DNA of 35,204 nucleotides from Desulfuromusa sp. (GCA_029932345.1 JAOZQF010000003.1:1-35204); one strand, 5' to 3'. Shown: positions 1-7,644, counted from the first letter of the stretch. Numbers and translations: made by a program. Notes: generated from the sequence alone by a model not told the origin.

Positions 1-127
1 GCAGAATAAATAAAGAATCACTAACACTATAACAGGAGATTCTCTTTAATCAACACAGGGATCGACAATAAAATGCCACTGTTCACAATCTACTTATCCA
101 CACACGGTGATTATCAATAAATCAAGT

Positions 128-165
128 CAAGAATTCTTGCAGTTGTAATGACAATAACGTAATCT
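128..165 (+). promoter_or_regulatory. Possible promoter with overlapping 12-bp palindrome
   Basis: A perfect palindrome CAAGAATTCTTG lies at 128-139. Its right half overlaps a -35-like TTGCAG (137-142), followed by a 17-base spacer and a weak -10, TAATCT (160-165). This would start a transcript about 30 bases before the first gene of the six-gene operon. A palindrome over a -35 box is the usual position for a repressor site, but the -10 is poor and no regulator is visible nearby. Positions 1-127 are AT-rich and show nothing else I can support. Confidence 0.3.
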
Positions 166-203
166 TGAATCTGGCTCTCTCAAACTTAAATTGGGAAAAA
201 TCG

Positions 204-737
204 ATGCCTGTAATCCCTTACAAATCTAAAGATATTCTGGAACCAGCTGAGCTGGTCGCAGCTATCCGTGCCCGACGGGGTGGAACTTTATTGAACCTGG
301 ATCGAATGCTGCTACACAGTCCCCCCTTTGCAACGGGATGGAATAACTTTCTCAGCACAGTTAGAAAAGATTTGGCTATTCCCGCTAAATTGCGTGAACT
401 GGCCATCTGCGTGGTTGCAATACTCAACGGAGCCGAATACGAATTTATTCAACACGCTCCCGAATTCTTAAAAGCCGGTGGAACTGAAGATCAGCTACGT
501 GCACTCCAACAGATTGATCACCCAGATCTAAACAGTTCACTATTTAACCCACAAGAGAAGGCCATCATTCAACTCAGTGTGGAAATGACCCGCACGGTAC
601 AAGTCAATGAGACAACCATGACTGCAGTTAAAAATGTTCTACAAAATGAGCAGCATCTGGTCGAAATAATCGCTGTGATTTCCACCTATAACATGGTTTC
701 ACGCTATCTGGTCGCGCTGGGGATTGAACCGGAATAA
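204..737 (+). CDS. Carboxymuconolactone decarboxylase (AhpD-like) family protein
   Basis: A 177-residue protein of the carboxymuconolactone decarboxylase/AhpD-like helical fold. The diagnostic stretch is the middle segment, where a KLRELAI helix is followed by an NGAEYEFIQHAP segment, matching the family's ELAI...NG.EYEW..H pattern. The CxxC of peroxidase-active AhpD proteins is missing at this site, so a thiol-based peroxidase role is unlikely; the actual substrate is unknown. I chose ATG at 204 (reading MPVIPYKSK). An in-frame TTG at 165 would add 13 residues, but it has no ribosome binding site and overlaps the putative -10. It is the first gene of a tight six-gene operon; the next starts 21 bases on. 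Family assignment is firm; the role is not. Confidence 0.85.
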   Translation: MPVIPYKSKDILEPAELVAAIRARRGGTLLNLDRMLLHSPPFATGWNNFLSTVRKDLAIPAKLRELAICVVAILNGAEYEFIQHAPEFLKAGGTEDQLRALQQIDHPDLNSSLFNPQEKAIIQLSVEMTRTVQVNETTMTAVKNVLQNEQHLVEIIAVISTYNMVSRYLVALGIEPE

Positions 738-758
738 CCGCAGAACAAGGAGCAAGAA

Positions 759-1157
759 GTGGACAATACTTACGACACCCATCATATAATCATTGGCTAC
801 ATTTTATGGTTATTTGGTTTTACCGGGTCGCATCGATTTTATTATGGAAAACCGCTGTCAGGAACCATCTATTTTTTGACCATGGGTCTGCTGGGGATCG
901 GTTGGCTTATTGACCTGTTTCTGATCCCCGCGATGGATCGTCAGGCCAACCTACGCTTTGTCCCCGGCAACTTCGACTACACAGTCGCCTGGATTCTACT
1001 AACTTTTCTCGGTCTATTCGGCATACATCGTCTCTATCTGGGCAAATGGATCAGTGGAATTATCTACTTTCTAACTTTGGGAATTTTTGGTTTAGGCTAC
1101 CTGTACGATTTCTGGACAATAAATGATCAGGTATCAGAAATTAACGGTGGTTTTTGA
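759..1157 (+). CDS. Double TM2-domain membrane protein
   Basis: A 132-residue integral membrane protein with two tandem TM2 domains. Each half carries a G.HRFY.GK or G.HRLYLGK motif between two hydrophobic helices (about residues 10-60 and 73-122), giving four predicted membrane spans. TM2 domains are common in bacteria and have no settled biochemical function. The start is GTG at 759, supported by AAGGAGC at 747-753. The domain duplication within one short chain is clear, since both halves share the GKxxSGxIYFLTxGxxGxGxLxD pattern. It is the second gene of the operon, followed eight bases after its stop by an upstream in-frame GTG of the next gene. Confidence 0.85.
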   Translation: MDNTYDTHHIIIGYILWLFGFTGSHRFYYGKPLSGTIYFLTMGLLGIGWLIDLFLIPAMDRQANLRFVPGNFDYTVAWILLTFLGLFGIHRLYLGKWISGIIYFLTLGIFGLGYLYDFWTINDQVSEINGGF

Positions 1158-1234
1158 ATTAAACTGTGAAAAGCAAACAATCGACAACTTCAGTTCTCTA
1201 CAATCCCTTAATCAACAATTTGCTGGAGATTGAT

Positions 1235-1558
1235 ATGTTCCAGAAAAAATCGATAGATGGATACAAACCAGCAATTGACAAGATTGAGATGAAGACTCTC
1301 GTTCATGGTGACAAAACCCTGCTGGTTGAATTCCAAATGAAAAAAGGGGCGCTCCTCCCCCGCCATAGTCATCCCCATGAACAAACCGGCTATCTGGTAT
1401 CTGGCAACATGGAGTTGACTATCGGTGCTGAGACCTTCAGCGTCAAACCGGGTGACAGCTGGTGTATCGCTGGGGATATTAAACACAATGCAGTGATTTT
1501 GGAAGATACGGTGGCAGTTGAAGTGTTTTCCCCGGTAAGAGAAGATTATCTCCCTTAG
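1235..1558 (+). CDS. Small cupin-domain protein
   Basis: A 107-residue single-domain cupin. The metal-binding motif 1 reads PRHSHPHEQTGYLVSG, with the two His and the Glu in the expected positions; motif 2 is PGDSWCIAGDIKHNA, with a His near its end. Proteins of this size are usually metal-binding beta barrels acting as small-molecule isomerases, dioxygenases or sensors, and the substrate cannot be read from sequence. ATG at 1235 is preceded by GGAG at 1225-1228. An in-frame GTG at 1166 would add 23 residues but lacks a binding site. The stop lies next to the AGGAGG that serves the following thioesterase gene. Confidence 0.85.
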   Translation: MFQKKSIDGYKPAIDKIEMKTLVHGDKTLLVEFQMKKGALLPRHSHPHEQTGYLVSGNMELTIGAETFSVKPGDSWCIAGDIKHNAVILEDTVAVEVFSPVREDYLP

Positions 1559-1572
1559 GAGGCTATCCGAGA

Positions 1573-1998
1573 ATGGCAAAAATTTACAGCTACCGTTTTA
1601 TAATTCCAACTGAAGTGAATGATGAAAACGGTCACGTCAATAACGTCGCCTATGTCCAATGGATGCAAGATGTTGCCACCATGCACTCAGACGCTCAGGG
1701 TTGTACCCGTGAGCTCTACCAGCGCCTTGGCAGTAGCTGGATAGCTAGCTCACATCAGATTGAATACCTCAGACCAGCTTTTGCCGGTGATGAAATTGAA
1801 ATACAAACCTGGGTCTGCAACCTGAAACGGGCCAGTTCAGTGCGCCGCTACCGGTTTCTGAATGCAGAGAAGCAGACGGTATTGGCCCGGGCTGAAACCG
1901 ACTGGGTTTATGTCAATGCGGAGACCGGACGGCCACGTAAAATTGATCCGGAAGTCAGCGAATCATTTATTCTCGTCCCTCTGGAGGAAGAACCTTGA
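1573..1998 (+). CDS. Acyl-CoA thioesterase, 4HBT hotdog family
   Basis: A 141-residue hotdog-fold protein of the 4-hydroxybenzoyl-CoA thioesterase group, which hydrolyses acyl- or aryl-CoA thioesters. The N-terminal beta strand and the GHVNNVAYVQWMQD segment (about residues 20-33) match the family's GHVNN..Y..W core. The length fits a single hotdog domain that forms dimers or tetramers. AGGAGG at 1557-1562 sits at good distance from the ATG at 1573. Its stop overlaps the TTG start of the LysE gene, suggesting coupled translation. The presence of cupins and an exporter in the same operon hints at processing of a small metabolite, but no pathway can be named. Confidence 0.88.
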   Translation: MAKIYSYRFIIPTEVNDENGHVNNVAYVQWMQDVATMHSDAQGCTRELYQRLGSSWIASSHQIEYLRPAFAGDEIEIQTWVCNLKRASSVRRYRFLNAEKQTVLARAETDWVYVNAETGRPRKIDPEVSESFILVPLEEEP

Positions 1999-2609
1999 CC
2001 CTGTTATCAACCTTGAGCTTTGCCCTTGCGATGCTGATTCTGGCTGCCAGCCCCGGCCCGGGAGTTTTTGCCACAATAGCCCGTTCCCTCTCCTGTGGCT
2101 TTCGTCCAGCACTGGCCGTTGTTGCCGGAATTATCCTGGGAGATATTATTTTTCTGTTATTTGCAATCTTCGGGCTGGCCATTCTGGCTCAAACACTGGG
2201 GAATTTCTTTATCATCATAAAAATACTCGGTGGTGGTTACCTGATCTGGCAAGGGATAAAGATTTTTTTCAGCAATACCAGTCTGACTGATGCTGAGACA
2301 AAAGTGACATCATCAAAATCGGGGAATTTTCTCAGCGGACTGTTCATCACCCTGGGAAACCCGAAAGTCATCCTTTTCTATTGTGGTTTTCTCCCCACCT
2401 TTGTCTCCCTGTCAGAACTGACTCTAGCGGATATTTTCATCATCATAGCTGTTATAGCCACAGTATTGGCCGCAGTTCTTGGCACTTATGCCTGGCTGGC
2501 AAGTTCTGCGCGGCAATTCCTGAAAACCCCACGGCAGATGCAACGACTCAATCGGACTGCGGGTGGAGTTATGGTGACAGCAGGAGTCGTTATCGCCAGC
2601 CGCTCGTAG
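1995..2609 (+). CDS. LysE/RhtB-family amino acid exporter
   Basis: A 204-residue membrane protein of the LysE/RhtB translocator family, which exports amino acids or related small molecules using the proton gradient. The N-terminal helix holds the family signature ASPGPGVFATIARSL, followed by G..R.ALAVVAGI.LGD in the second helix; about six hydrophobic segments are visible. The start is a TTG at 1995 that overlaps the previous TGA, with GGAGG at 1983-1987. No ATG occurs near enough to retain the signature helix. The exported compound cannot be predicted; the family covers lysine, threonine, homoserine, cysteine and others. Confidence 0.88.
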   Translation: MTLLSTLSFALAMLILAASPGPGVFATIARSLSCGFRPALAVVAGIILGDIIFLLFAIFGLAILAQTLGNFFIIIKILGGGYLIWQGIKIFFSNTSLTDAETKVTSSKSGNFLSGLFITLGNPKVILFYCGFLPTFVSLSELTLADIFIIIAVIATVLAAVLGTYAWLASSARQFLKTPRQMQRLNRTAGGVMVTAGVVIASRS

Positions 2610-2624
2610 AGGAGATAAATACCG

Positions 2625-2984
2625 ATGGATAAAGTAAATATTGAAGATAAGTTTTCCCAGTTTGACGAGCATTGGCAACCCAAAATTGTCGGCGAACTGA
2701 ATGGTCAGTACGTTAAATTGGCTAAACTGAAAGGAGAATTTGTCTGGCATCAGCATGAAACGGAAGATGAGATGTTTATGGTCATCAAAGGGCAACTGCT
2801 GATCAAATTACGGGATCGCGATGTCATCCTGAATCCGGGTGAATTTTTTATCATCCCACGCGGAGTTGAGCATATTCCGATTGCAGAGGAAGAGGTGCAG
2901 GTGATGCTCTTCGAGCCAAAATCGGTTATCAATACTGGAGATGTTCAGGATGAACGGACTTTGGATACTTCAGAATTTCTATAA
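2625..2984 (+). CDS. Small cupin-domain protein (second in operon)
   Basis: A 119-residue cupin, distinct from the one at 1235. Motif 1 is WHQHETEDEMFMVIKG, with two His and a Glu in metal-ligand positions. Motif 2 is NPGEFFIIPRGVEHIPIA, with the closing His. Compact cupins of this type are frequent in bacteria without known substrates; an association with mannose-6-phosphate-isomerase-like folds is all that can be said. GAGGAGA just before the start supports ATG at 2625. It ends the six-gene operon. No plus-strand terminator is evident after it: the hairpin at 3024-3043 has its T-run on the other strand. Confidence 0.85.
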   Translation: MDKVNIEDKFSQFDEHWQPKIVGELNGQYVKLAKLKGEFVWHQHETEDEMFMVIKGQLLIKLRDRDVILNPGEFFIIPRGVEHIPIAEEEVQVMLFEPKSVINTGDVQDERTLDTSEFL

Positions 2985-3013
2985 GTCCTGACAATTAACT
3001 CCGCTATCAAGTG

Positions 3014-3044
3014 AAAAGAAAAAGGCAGGGTCTATCCCCTGCCT
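3014..3044 (-). terminator. Rho-independent terminator of hsp20
   Basis: Arms GGCAGGG (3024-3030) and CCCTGCC (3037-3043) enclose a six-base loop. On the minus strand the hairpin is followed by a T-rich run (complement of 3014-3023). It sits about 40 bases after the hsp20 stop. Confidence 0.85.
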
Positions 3045-3083
3045 CAGTTCCTCAATTCATTCCAACTATCTGATTTAAATGTT

Positions 3084-3527
3084 TTATTTCACCTTAATCT
3101 CAATTGCCTTAGGTTTTTTAACTTCGGTTTTAGGTATCGTCAAAATCAATAAACCATCCTTAAAACCCGCATCAATTTTTTCTTCGTCAACATTTTCCGG
3201 CAACGAGAAACTACGGCTGAAACTGCCATAGAAACGTTCAATACGATGAAATTTTTTCCCTTTTTCCTCTTTTTCCTGATGGTTTTCACCACTGATGTTC
3301 AGGACATGATCCTCCAAGCTGATTTTAACATCCTCGCGCTTAATTCCAGGCACCTCAACCTTGACGCTGAAGCTGTCATCCGTCTCACTGATATCGGCTC
3401 GAGGTGCCCAATCTGCACCTTTTACGTTCAAATCTCGCCCACCGCGAAACGGCCAGTCCAGCGACTTTGAATAAGGATCCAACATCCCTTCCATCTCTCT
3501 GAAAGGGTCCCATCTTGCCAGTTTCAT
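3084..3527 (-). CDS. Small heat shock protein, Hsp20/alpha-crystallin family
   Basis: A 147-residue holdase chaperone that binds unfolding proteins without ATP. The alpha-crystallin domain runs from about residue 40 to 135: it opens with WAPRADI, contains VEVPGI.REDVKI, and ends with the conserved GLL.LTIPK. A C-terminal IEIKVK tail supplies an I-x-I/V-like motif used for oligomer assembly. The N-terminal MKLARWDPFREME is typical of class A bacterial sHSPs. ATG at 3527 is chosen because GAGGAGG lies seven bases upstream; an upstream in-frame ATG at 3608 lacks a site. The gene is monocistronic with its own promoter (3627-3655) and terminator. Confidence 0.95.
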   Translation of the reverse strand: MKLARWDPFREMEGMLDPYSKSLDWPFRGGRDLNVKGADWAPRADISETDDSFSVKVEVPGIKREDVKISLEDHVLNISGENHQEKEEKGKKFHRIERFYGSFSRSFSLPENVDEEKIDAGFKDGLLILTIPKTEVKKPKAIEIKVK

Positions 3528-3626
3528 AGTTTTCCTCCTCTGTTTAATTACGGGGTAGCCAGCTTCTGACGAATCGCCCCGGTTCAATCCATCAGAACAG
3601 ATTAACAAGAAACACCTTCTGATTTA

Positions 3627-3655
3627 ATGATATCGCTTTCTTTCTACTTTTCAAG
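3627..3655 (-). promoter_or_regulatory. hsp20 promoter, sigma70- and sigma32-like
   Basis: On the minus strand TTGAAA (complement of 3649-3654), a 16-base spacer and TATCAT (complement of 3627-3632) form a good sigma70-like promoter. The same DNA reads CTTGAA, 14 bases, CGATATCA: a perfect heat-shock -35 but only a partial sigma32 -10. Either would give a leader of about 90 bases. No CIRCE inverted repeat was found. The rest of 3656-3806 holds only AT-rich DNA and the AGGAGG of the next gene. Confidence 0.5.
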
Positions 3656-3806
3656 CATTTGCACAAAACTATCGATACGAATACTCTATAAAATAATCTC
3701 TTATCCATAAATATTTCTTCTGGTTTTTCTTCAATTATCTGTTTGTGCTAAAATGTCAAAAATCAATAATGTCCAGACTTCATATTTTTTTTACAGGAGG
3801 CAGTTG

Positions 3807-4871
3807 ATGACCCTTTTATTCTCACCATTGAAACTTCGTGGCCTAACTATTCCCAATCGGATTTTTGTTTCACCGATGTGTCAGTATTCCAGCCCGGATG
3901 GTAAACCCAATAACTGGCATTTTGTCCACTATGGCAGTCGCGCTGTCGGCGGTGCCGGCATGGTGATAACTGAAGCAATGGCAATCACCCCGGATGGGAG
4001 GATCAGTCCAGATGATCTTGGTATCTGGAGCAGTGAACATGCAGAGGCCTATATTCCGCTGGTGGAATTTATCAAGGCACAAGGTGCAACTGCCGGAATC
4101 CAGCTTGCCCACGCAGGCCGTAAAGCAGCGACAGAAGCTCCCTGGTTGGGAGGGAAGCCATTGGACCTGGATAATCGAGGTTGGCAACCACTCGCTCCCA
4201 GCCCAATCCCCTTTGCACCGGGACATCAAACTCCCATAGAAGCGACCGCAGATGATCTGGATAAAATCATCCGGCAGTTTACCGAAGCAACCCGACATTC
4301 TCTGATGGCTGGTTTTCAAGTTGTCGAACTCCATGCTGCCCACGGCTATCTGCTCCATCAATTTCTTTCGCCATTAACCAATCAACGCAGTGATGAGTTT
4401 GGGGGATCTCTGGAAAACCGGATGCGCTTCCCGTTGCAAGTTGCCAAAGCCGTACGCAAAACCTGGCCGGAAAACTTGCCGATGTTCGTCCGCATCTCTG
4501 CGACAGATTGGGTTGAGGGAGGTTGGGATCTGGAACAATCGATAGAATTCTGCCGGCAACTTAAAGATCTGGGTGTCGATCTGATCGATTGTTCATCGGG
4601 AGGGCTGGTAGCGGATGCGGTTATCCCGGTTAAACCGGGATTTCAGGTTCCATTTGCAACTGAAATCAAAAACAAACTCAACATTGCAACGGGAGCAGTC
4701 GGCTTGATCACCGACCCGGCACAAGCTGAACAAATCGTCGCAACAGAACAGGCAGATGCCGTATTACTGGGGCGAAAACTGCTCAGCGATCCATACTGGC
4801 CACTGCATGCTGCACAAACCCTCGGAGCGAGCCAACTCTGGCCAGTGCAATATGAGCGAGCCAGAAGCTGA
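3807..4871 (+). CDS. NADH:flavin oxidoreductase, Old Yellow Enzyme (YqjM-type)
   Basis: A 354-residue FMN-dependent ene-reductase with a TIM-barrel fold that reduces activated C=C bonds of enones, maleimides or similar electrophiles using NAD(P)H. Features of the YqjM/thermophilic-like class are the redox-tuning Cys25 in SPMCQYS, the GIQLAHAGRKA segment, and substrate-binding His176 and His179 in HAAHGYLLHQFLSP followed by N.R.DEFGGS..NR. The length is normal. ATG at 3807 is preceded by AGGAGG at 3795-3800; an in-frame ATG at 3753 has no site and lies ahead of the family N-terminus. It stands alone on the plus strand. The physiological substrate is unknown. Confidence 0.93.
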   Translation: MTLLFSPLKLRGLTIPNRIFVSPMCQYSSPDGKPNNWHFVHYGSRAVGGAGMVITEAMAITPDGRISPDDLGIWSSEHAEAYIPLVEFIKAQGATAGIQLAHAGRKAATEAPWLGGKPLDLDNRGWQPLAPSPIPFAPGHQTPIEATADDLDKIIRQFTEATRHSLMAGFQVVELHAAHGYLLHQFLSPLTNQRSDEFGGSLENRMRFPLQVAKAVRKTWPENLPMFVRISATDWVEGGWDLEQSIEFCRQLKDLGVDLIDCSSGGLVADAVIPVKPGFQVPFATEIKNKLNIATGAVGLITDPAQAEQIVATEQADAVLLGRKLLSDPYWPLHAAQTLGASQLWPVQYERARS

Positions 4872-4883
4872 TAATTATGATTT

Positions 4884-4968
4884 CTGGTTATCCAGTTCTC
4901 TCAACCAACGCAGAAAACGGAGAGAGAGACGGTGCTCCTCCTCGTAGGGGAGCGAAGTAGATAACCAG
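4884..4968. repeat. Nested inverted repeat between convergent genes
   Basis: CTGGTTATC (4884-4892) pairs with GATAACCAG (4960-4968). Inside it TCTCTC near 4896-4901 can pair with GAGAGA near 4920-4928, and GCTCC (4934-4938) with GGAGC (4948-4952), giving a possible three-way junction. There is no T-run, so it is not a classical terminator, although it lies exactly between convergent genes. It could instead be a decayed palindromic repeat. Confidence 0.4.
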
Positions 4969-4976
4969 CTTATTAA

Positions 4977-5399
4977 TTACTGAGGATGTTTTTCTGATTG
5001 AATCAATAAAGTTTTGAGTTGTTCGATCTTATCTGTCAATTCCTGGTTTAGCTTGCCCAGCTGTTCTGTTTTGACTGTTAATTGCTTATTCAGTTCAATC
5101 AGGTGCTCCAGATCAAGAGAGTGTTGTTGCTCTGATTTAAGCAACTGGTCATTCTGCTCTTTTCTCTGTTCAATCTCTTGTGAGTAGAGAATGATCGTTT
5201 CAGCTCGGGAAGCCCAAATACTCTCTGGAAAATCGGCGACAAGTTTCTGAAAAGCATCGATCTGATGGCTCTCCTGAAACTCATCAAAAGCCTGGCAGAA
5301 CTCCTGCCGATCCGGCAATACCACCGGCTGTGGTTGTGGCTCAAAAACTGCACAACCGGTCAAAAGAAGGGGGACAAGAAAAAAAGCAAGCAGCTTCAT
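4977..5399 (-). CDS. Small coiled-coil lipoprotein
   Basis: A 140-residue predicted outer-membrane or periplasmic lipoprotein. It starts with a short signal peptide ending in the lipobox LLTGC, placing the lipidated Cys at residue 16. The N-terminal half is helical and might form a single TPR-like unit. The C-terminal half, from about residue 70, is a Glu/Gln/Leu/Lys-rich coiled coil with the leucine heptad spacing of LNKQLTVKTEQLGKLNQEL. I recognise no family. Its ATG overlaps the stop of the GGDEF gene (ATGA), so the two are translated together, suggesting it belongs to the same envelope signalling pathway. Confidence 0.8.
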   Translation of the reverse strand: MKLLAFFLVPLLLTGCAVFEPQPQPVVLPDRQEFCQAFDEFQESHQIDAFQKLVADFPESIWASRAETIILYSQEIEQRKEQNDQLLKSEQQHSLDLEHLIELNKQLTVKTEQLGKLNQELTDKIEQLKTLLIQSEKHPQ

Positions 5400-6724
5400 A
5401 ACTCTTTTTTCCCTTCCAGCATATAATTACTCCCTTCCTGAATTTTCAAATACTCCTTAACCCTCGCACAGTCCTGACTGATCGCCAAGCGTGAAGGGTA
5501 ATCGTAGCGATCTGATGCAATTACGGCGATCGATATGGTCATTAATGAAAAGGTACGGACAACCCCATAACGGTCTTCACCGATAAAAGAGCCGGCGGCT
5601 CGATCTTCAGCATTATAAAAGGATGGCACCAACTCAGTAAATCCAGCAATAATTTTCTGCGCCAGGAATTCTCCTGAATCGAGACTGCTCAACACAACAT
5701 AATCATCACCACCAATATGTCCAACCAGATCCTGTGAACACCCGTACTCCCCGACAACCTGCTTAAGGAGCTCTCCAACCCTTGTCAGGACATCACTGCC
5801 CGCCTTGTACCCGTAACGATCGCCATAAACTTTGAAGTTATCCAGATCAATATAGAGATGAGAAAATGGCTCTTTTTTACTAATTCGCGTTTCAATTTCA
5901 CGTTCAATTGCGAGATTCCCTGGTAATAGAGTGAGGGGATTGGTGTCCAGATGCAACTGTTCCAGCTCACTTAGCTTTTCTCCCATCCGCGCGAAATCAT
6001 TAGCTAATTGTGCAAATTCGTCATTTCCAGAGATTTCAGGGTAATGATCGAATCGTCCCGCAGATATTCTTTGTGTTGCTTTCTTGAGTTCTTTAACCGA
6101 ACGGTGGATACTTAGAATAACGGCTATTGAAACCGGAGCCGAAAGACAAATACCGAGCAAACTTAAAAAAGCCGTCATTTGAAAAGTATCGTTGGTATGT
6201 TGCGACAACCTGGCGAGTCCAGTATTGATTTTCTGTTGTTGCTGTTGTCTGAATTCTGCCAGATAATTTAACAAATGCCCGCGGAGAGGAACGGTCTTTT
6301 CATTGGACAACTGCTGCGCCTGAGACCAGTCGTCCCAGAACAAAAATTCAGTAAGCTGGTTATCTGCCTGCCGGTAGCTTTCAACTAATTTTGTTAATTT
6401 TCTCAGCTGATCCGAAACAGGCAGACGGTTTAAAGTTAAAGTATAGCGAATAAATTCATTGTTCCGGTTATGTCTTAATTCAGTCAGTGCCGGATCGCGA
6501 AGTATGAGTAGTTGCTTTTCAATATTTTCTTGAGCCAGAAGATTCTGTTGCAGATCACGCACCAATTCAAAAGTACGAAAGTCAACATTAACTAAATTTT
6601 CAGTATCACTGGTTTGCTGATGTAATCGAGAGAGGGCAAAACCAATCGCAAAAAGACTAAAAATCACAACCACCAGATAACCGATAATCACTTTTTTAGT
6701 TATGGTTGAAAATAATTTAAACAT
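5396..6724 (-). CDS. Membrane-bound GGDEF-domain protein with HAMP
   Basis: A 442-residue inner-membrane signalling protein. TM1 lies at about 11-31, then a helical periplasmic sensor region resembling the MCP four-helix bundle (32-180), TM2 (about 183-205), a HAMP linker (206-256) and a C-terminal GGDEF domain (about 265-435). The signature is GGDDY rather than GGDEF (near residue 337). The upstream nucleotide-binding segment reads FKVYGDRYGYKAGSD where active enzymes usually have FKxxND..GH..GD, so the Asn that contacts guanine and the closing Gly are changed. Diguanylate cyclase activity is therefore uncertain; a c-di-GMP or GTP-sensing role is possible. It is coupled to the downstream lipoprotein. 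Confidence 0.88.
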   Translation of the reverse strand: MFKLFSTITKKVIIGYLVVVIFSLFAIGFALSRLHQQTSDTENLVNVDFRTFELVRDLQQNLLAQENIEKQLLILRDPALTELRHNRNNEFIRYTLTLNRLPVSDQLRKLTKLVESYRQADNQLTEFLFWDDWSQAQQLSNEKTVPLRGHLLNYLAEFRQQQQQKINTGLARLSQHTNDTFQMTAFLSLLGICLSAPVSIAVILSIHRSVKELKKATQRISAGRFDHYPEISGNDEFAQLANDFARMGEKLSELEQLHLDTNPLTLLPGNLAIEREIETRISKKEPFSHLYIDLDNFKVYGDRYGYKAGSDVLTRVGELLKQVVGEYGCSQDLVGHIGGDDYVVLSSLDSGEFLAQKIIAGFTELVPSFYNAEDRAAGSFIGEDRYGVVRTFSLMTISIAVIASDRYDYPSRLAISQDCARVKEYLKIQEGSNYMLEGKKEL

Positions 6725-6811
6725 CCAACAATCAGCTCCATATATAAGAAGTCACTAAAGAATACTATAAACCTTCCGCACATGCAAAGTTACAGAAATA
6801 TTCTCAACTCC

Positions 6812-6836
6812 AAAAAAAAGCGCCCCTAAAGGGCGC
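6812..6836 (-). terminator. Terminator of the liv operon
   Basis: GCGCCC (6820-6825) and GGGCGC (6831-6836) form a strong short hairpin. On the minus strand it is followed directly by eight T residues (complement of 6812-6819), about 25 bases after the livF stop. Confidence 0.92.
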
Positions 6837-6860
6837 CAAAGAAAACCGGGGAAAAACCAT

Positions 6861-7568
6861 CTATATCCCCAAGTAGGCCTTTCTAACATCATCATTGGCC
6901 AACAGATTATCAGCAGAATCAACCAGAGAAATACGGCCATTCTCCATAACATAACCCCGATCAGCCAGTTTTAATGCTTGATTGGCATTTTGCTCTACCA
7001 GGAAGATTGTTGTATTACTCTCCTTGTTAATCTGACGAATAATCTCGAAAATCTGTTTAATAATCAACGGTGCCAAACCCAGAGAAGGTTCGTCAAGGAG
7101 TAAGACCCGAGGACGTGCCATCAGTGCGCGAGAAATTGCCAGCATCTGCTGCTCACCCCCCGACAGAGTTCCACCAAGCTGGGTTCGACGTTTTTCAAGG
7201 ATTGGAAACAGCGTCATAACATAGTTCATATCCTGCTGAATCAGGCGCTTATTCTTACGTAAAAAAGCACCCATTTCCAAGTTTTCCTGGACTGTCAAAT
7301 CAGGAAATATACGCCGCCCCTCTGGGACCTGAACAATCCCTCTTTCAACAATTTTCTCGGCACCCAACCCTTTTATAGAATCACCATCCAGAAGGATATC
7401 ACCGTGACGTGGTGGAGTAATCCCGCATATCGACATTAAGGTCGTCGTTTTACCTGCCCCATTGGCACCGATAAGAGCAACAATCTCACCCTCTGCAATC
7501 TCAATAGAGACATCTTTTAGAGCTTGGATATTACCGTAATAGGTCTGAATATTTTGGATCTTAAGCAT
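6861..7568 (-). CDS. livF: Branched-chain amino acid ABC transporter ATPase LivF
   Basis: A 235-residue cytoplasmic ATPase, one of two that power the liv importer for leucine, isoleucine and valine or related substrates. The Walker A motif GANGAGKTT is at 34-42, the Q-loop in the VPEGRRIFPDLTV region, the signature LSGGEQQ at 134-140, and Walker B VLLLDE at 154-159 followed by PSLGLAP. The ...GRRIFPDLTVQENL pattern separates LivF from LivG. It is the last gene of livKHMGF. A 76-base gap containing a 17-bp palindrome separates it from livG, so its expression may be set independently of the upstream genes. Confidence 0.96.
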   Translation of the reverse strand: MLKIQNIQTYYGNIQALKDVSIEIAEGEIVALIGANGAGKTTTLMSICGITPPRHGDILLDGDSIKGLGAEKIVERGIVQVPEGRRIFPDLTVQENLEMGAFLRKNKRLIQQDMNYVMTLFPILEKRRTQLGGTLSGGEQQMLAISRALMARPRVLLLDEPSLGLAPLIIKQIFEIIRQINKESNTTIFLVEQNANQALKLADRGYVMENGRISLVDSADNLLANDDVRKAYLGI

Positions 7569-7596
7569 AATAGTCTCGTTATTTTTATAAGGTTTC

Positions 7597-7643
7597 AGGA
7601 ATCAGGTTCAAGGCTTAAACCTGAATCCTTGAACCTGATTCCT
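7597..7643. repeat. Perfect 17-bp inverted repeat between livG and livF
   Basis: GGAATCAGGTTCAAGG (7598-7613) is perfectly complementary to CCTTGAACCTGATTCC (7627-7642), and A7597/T7643 adds one pair. The 13-base loop contains AACCTG, which can pair instead with the CAGGTT of the left arm, giving an alternative hairpin. The repeat begins two bases after the livG stop and no T-run follows, so it is more likely an RNA stabiliser, processing site or REP-like palindromic insertion than a terminator. Confidence 0.85.
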
Positions 7644-7644
7644 T

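Noticed and set aside
1862-2290. A 142-codon plus-strand frame overlapping the thioesterase and LysE genes
   Set aside because: It lies across two well-supported genes in another frame, has no ribosome binding site and resembles no family.
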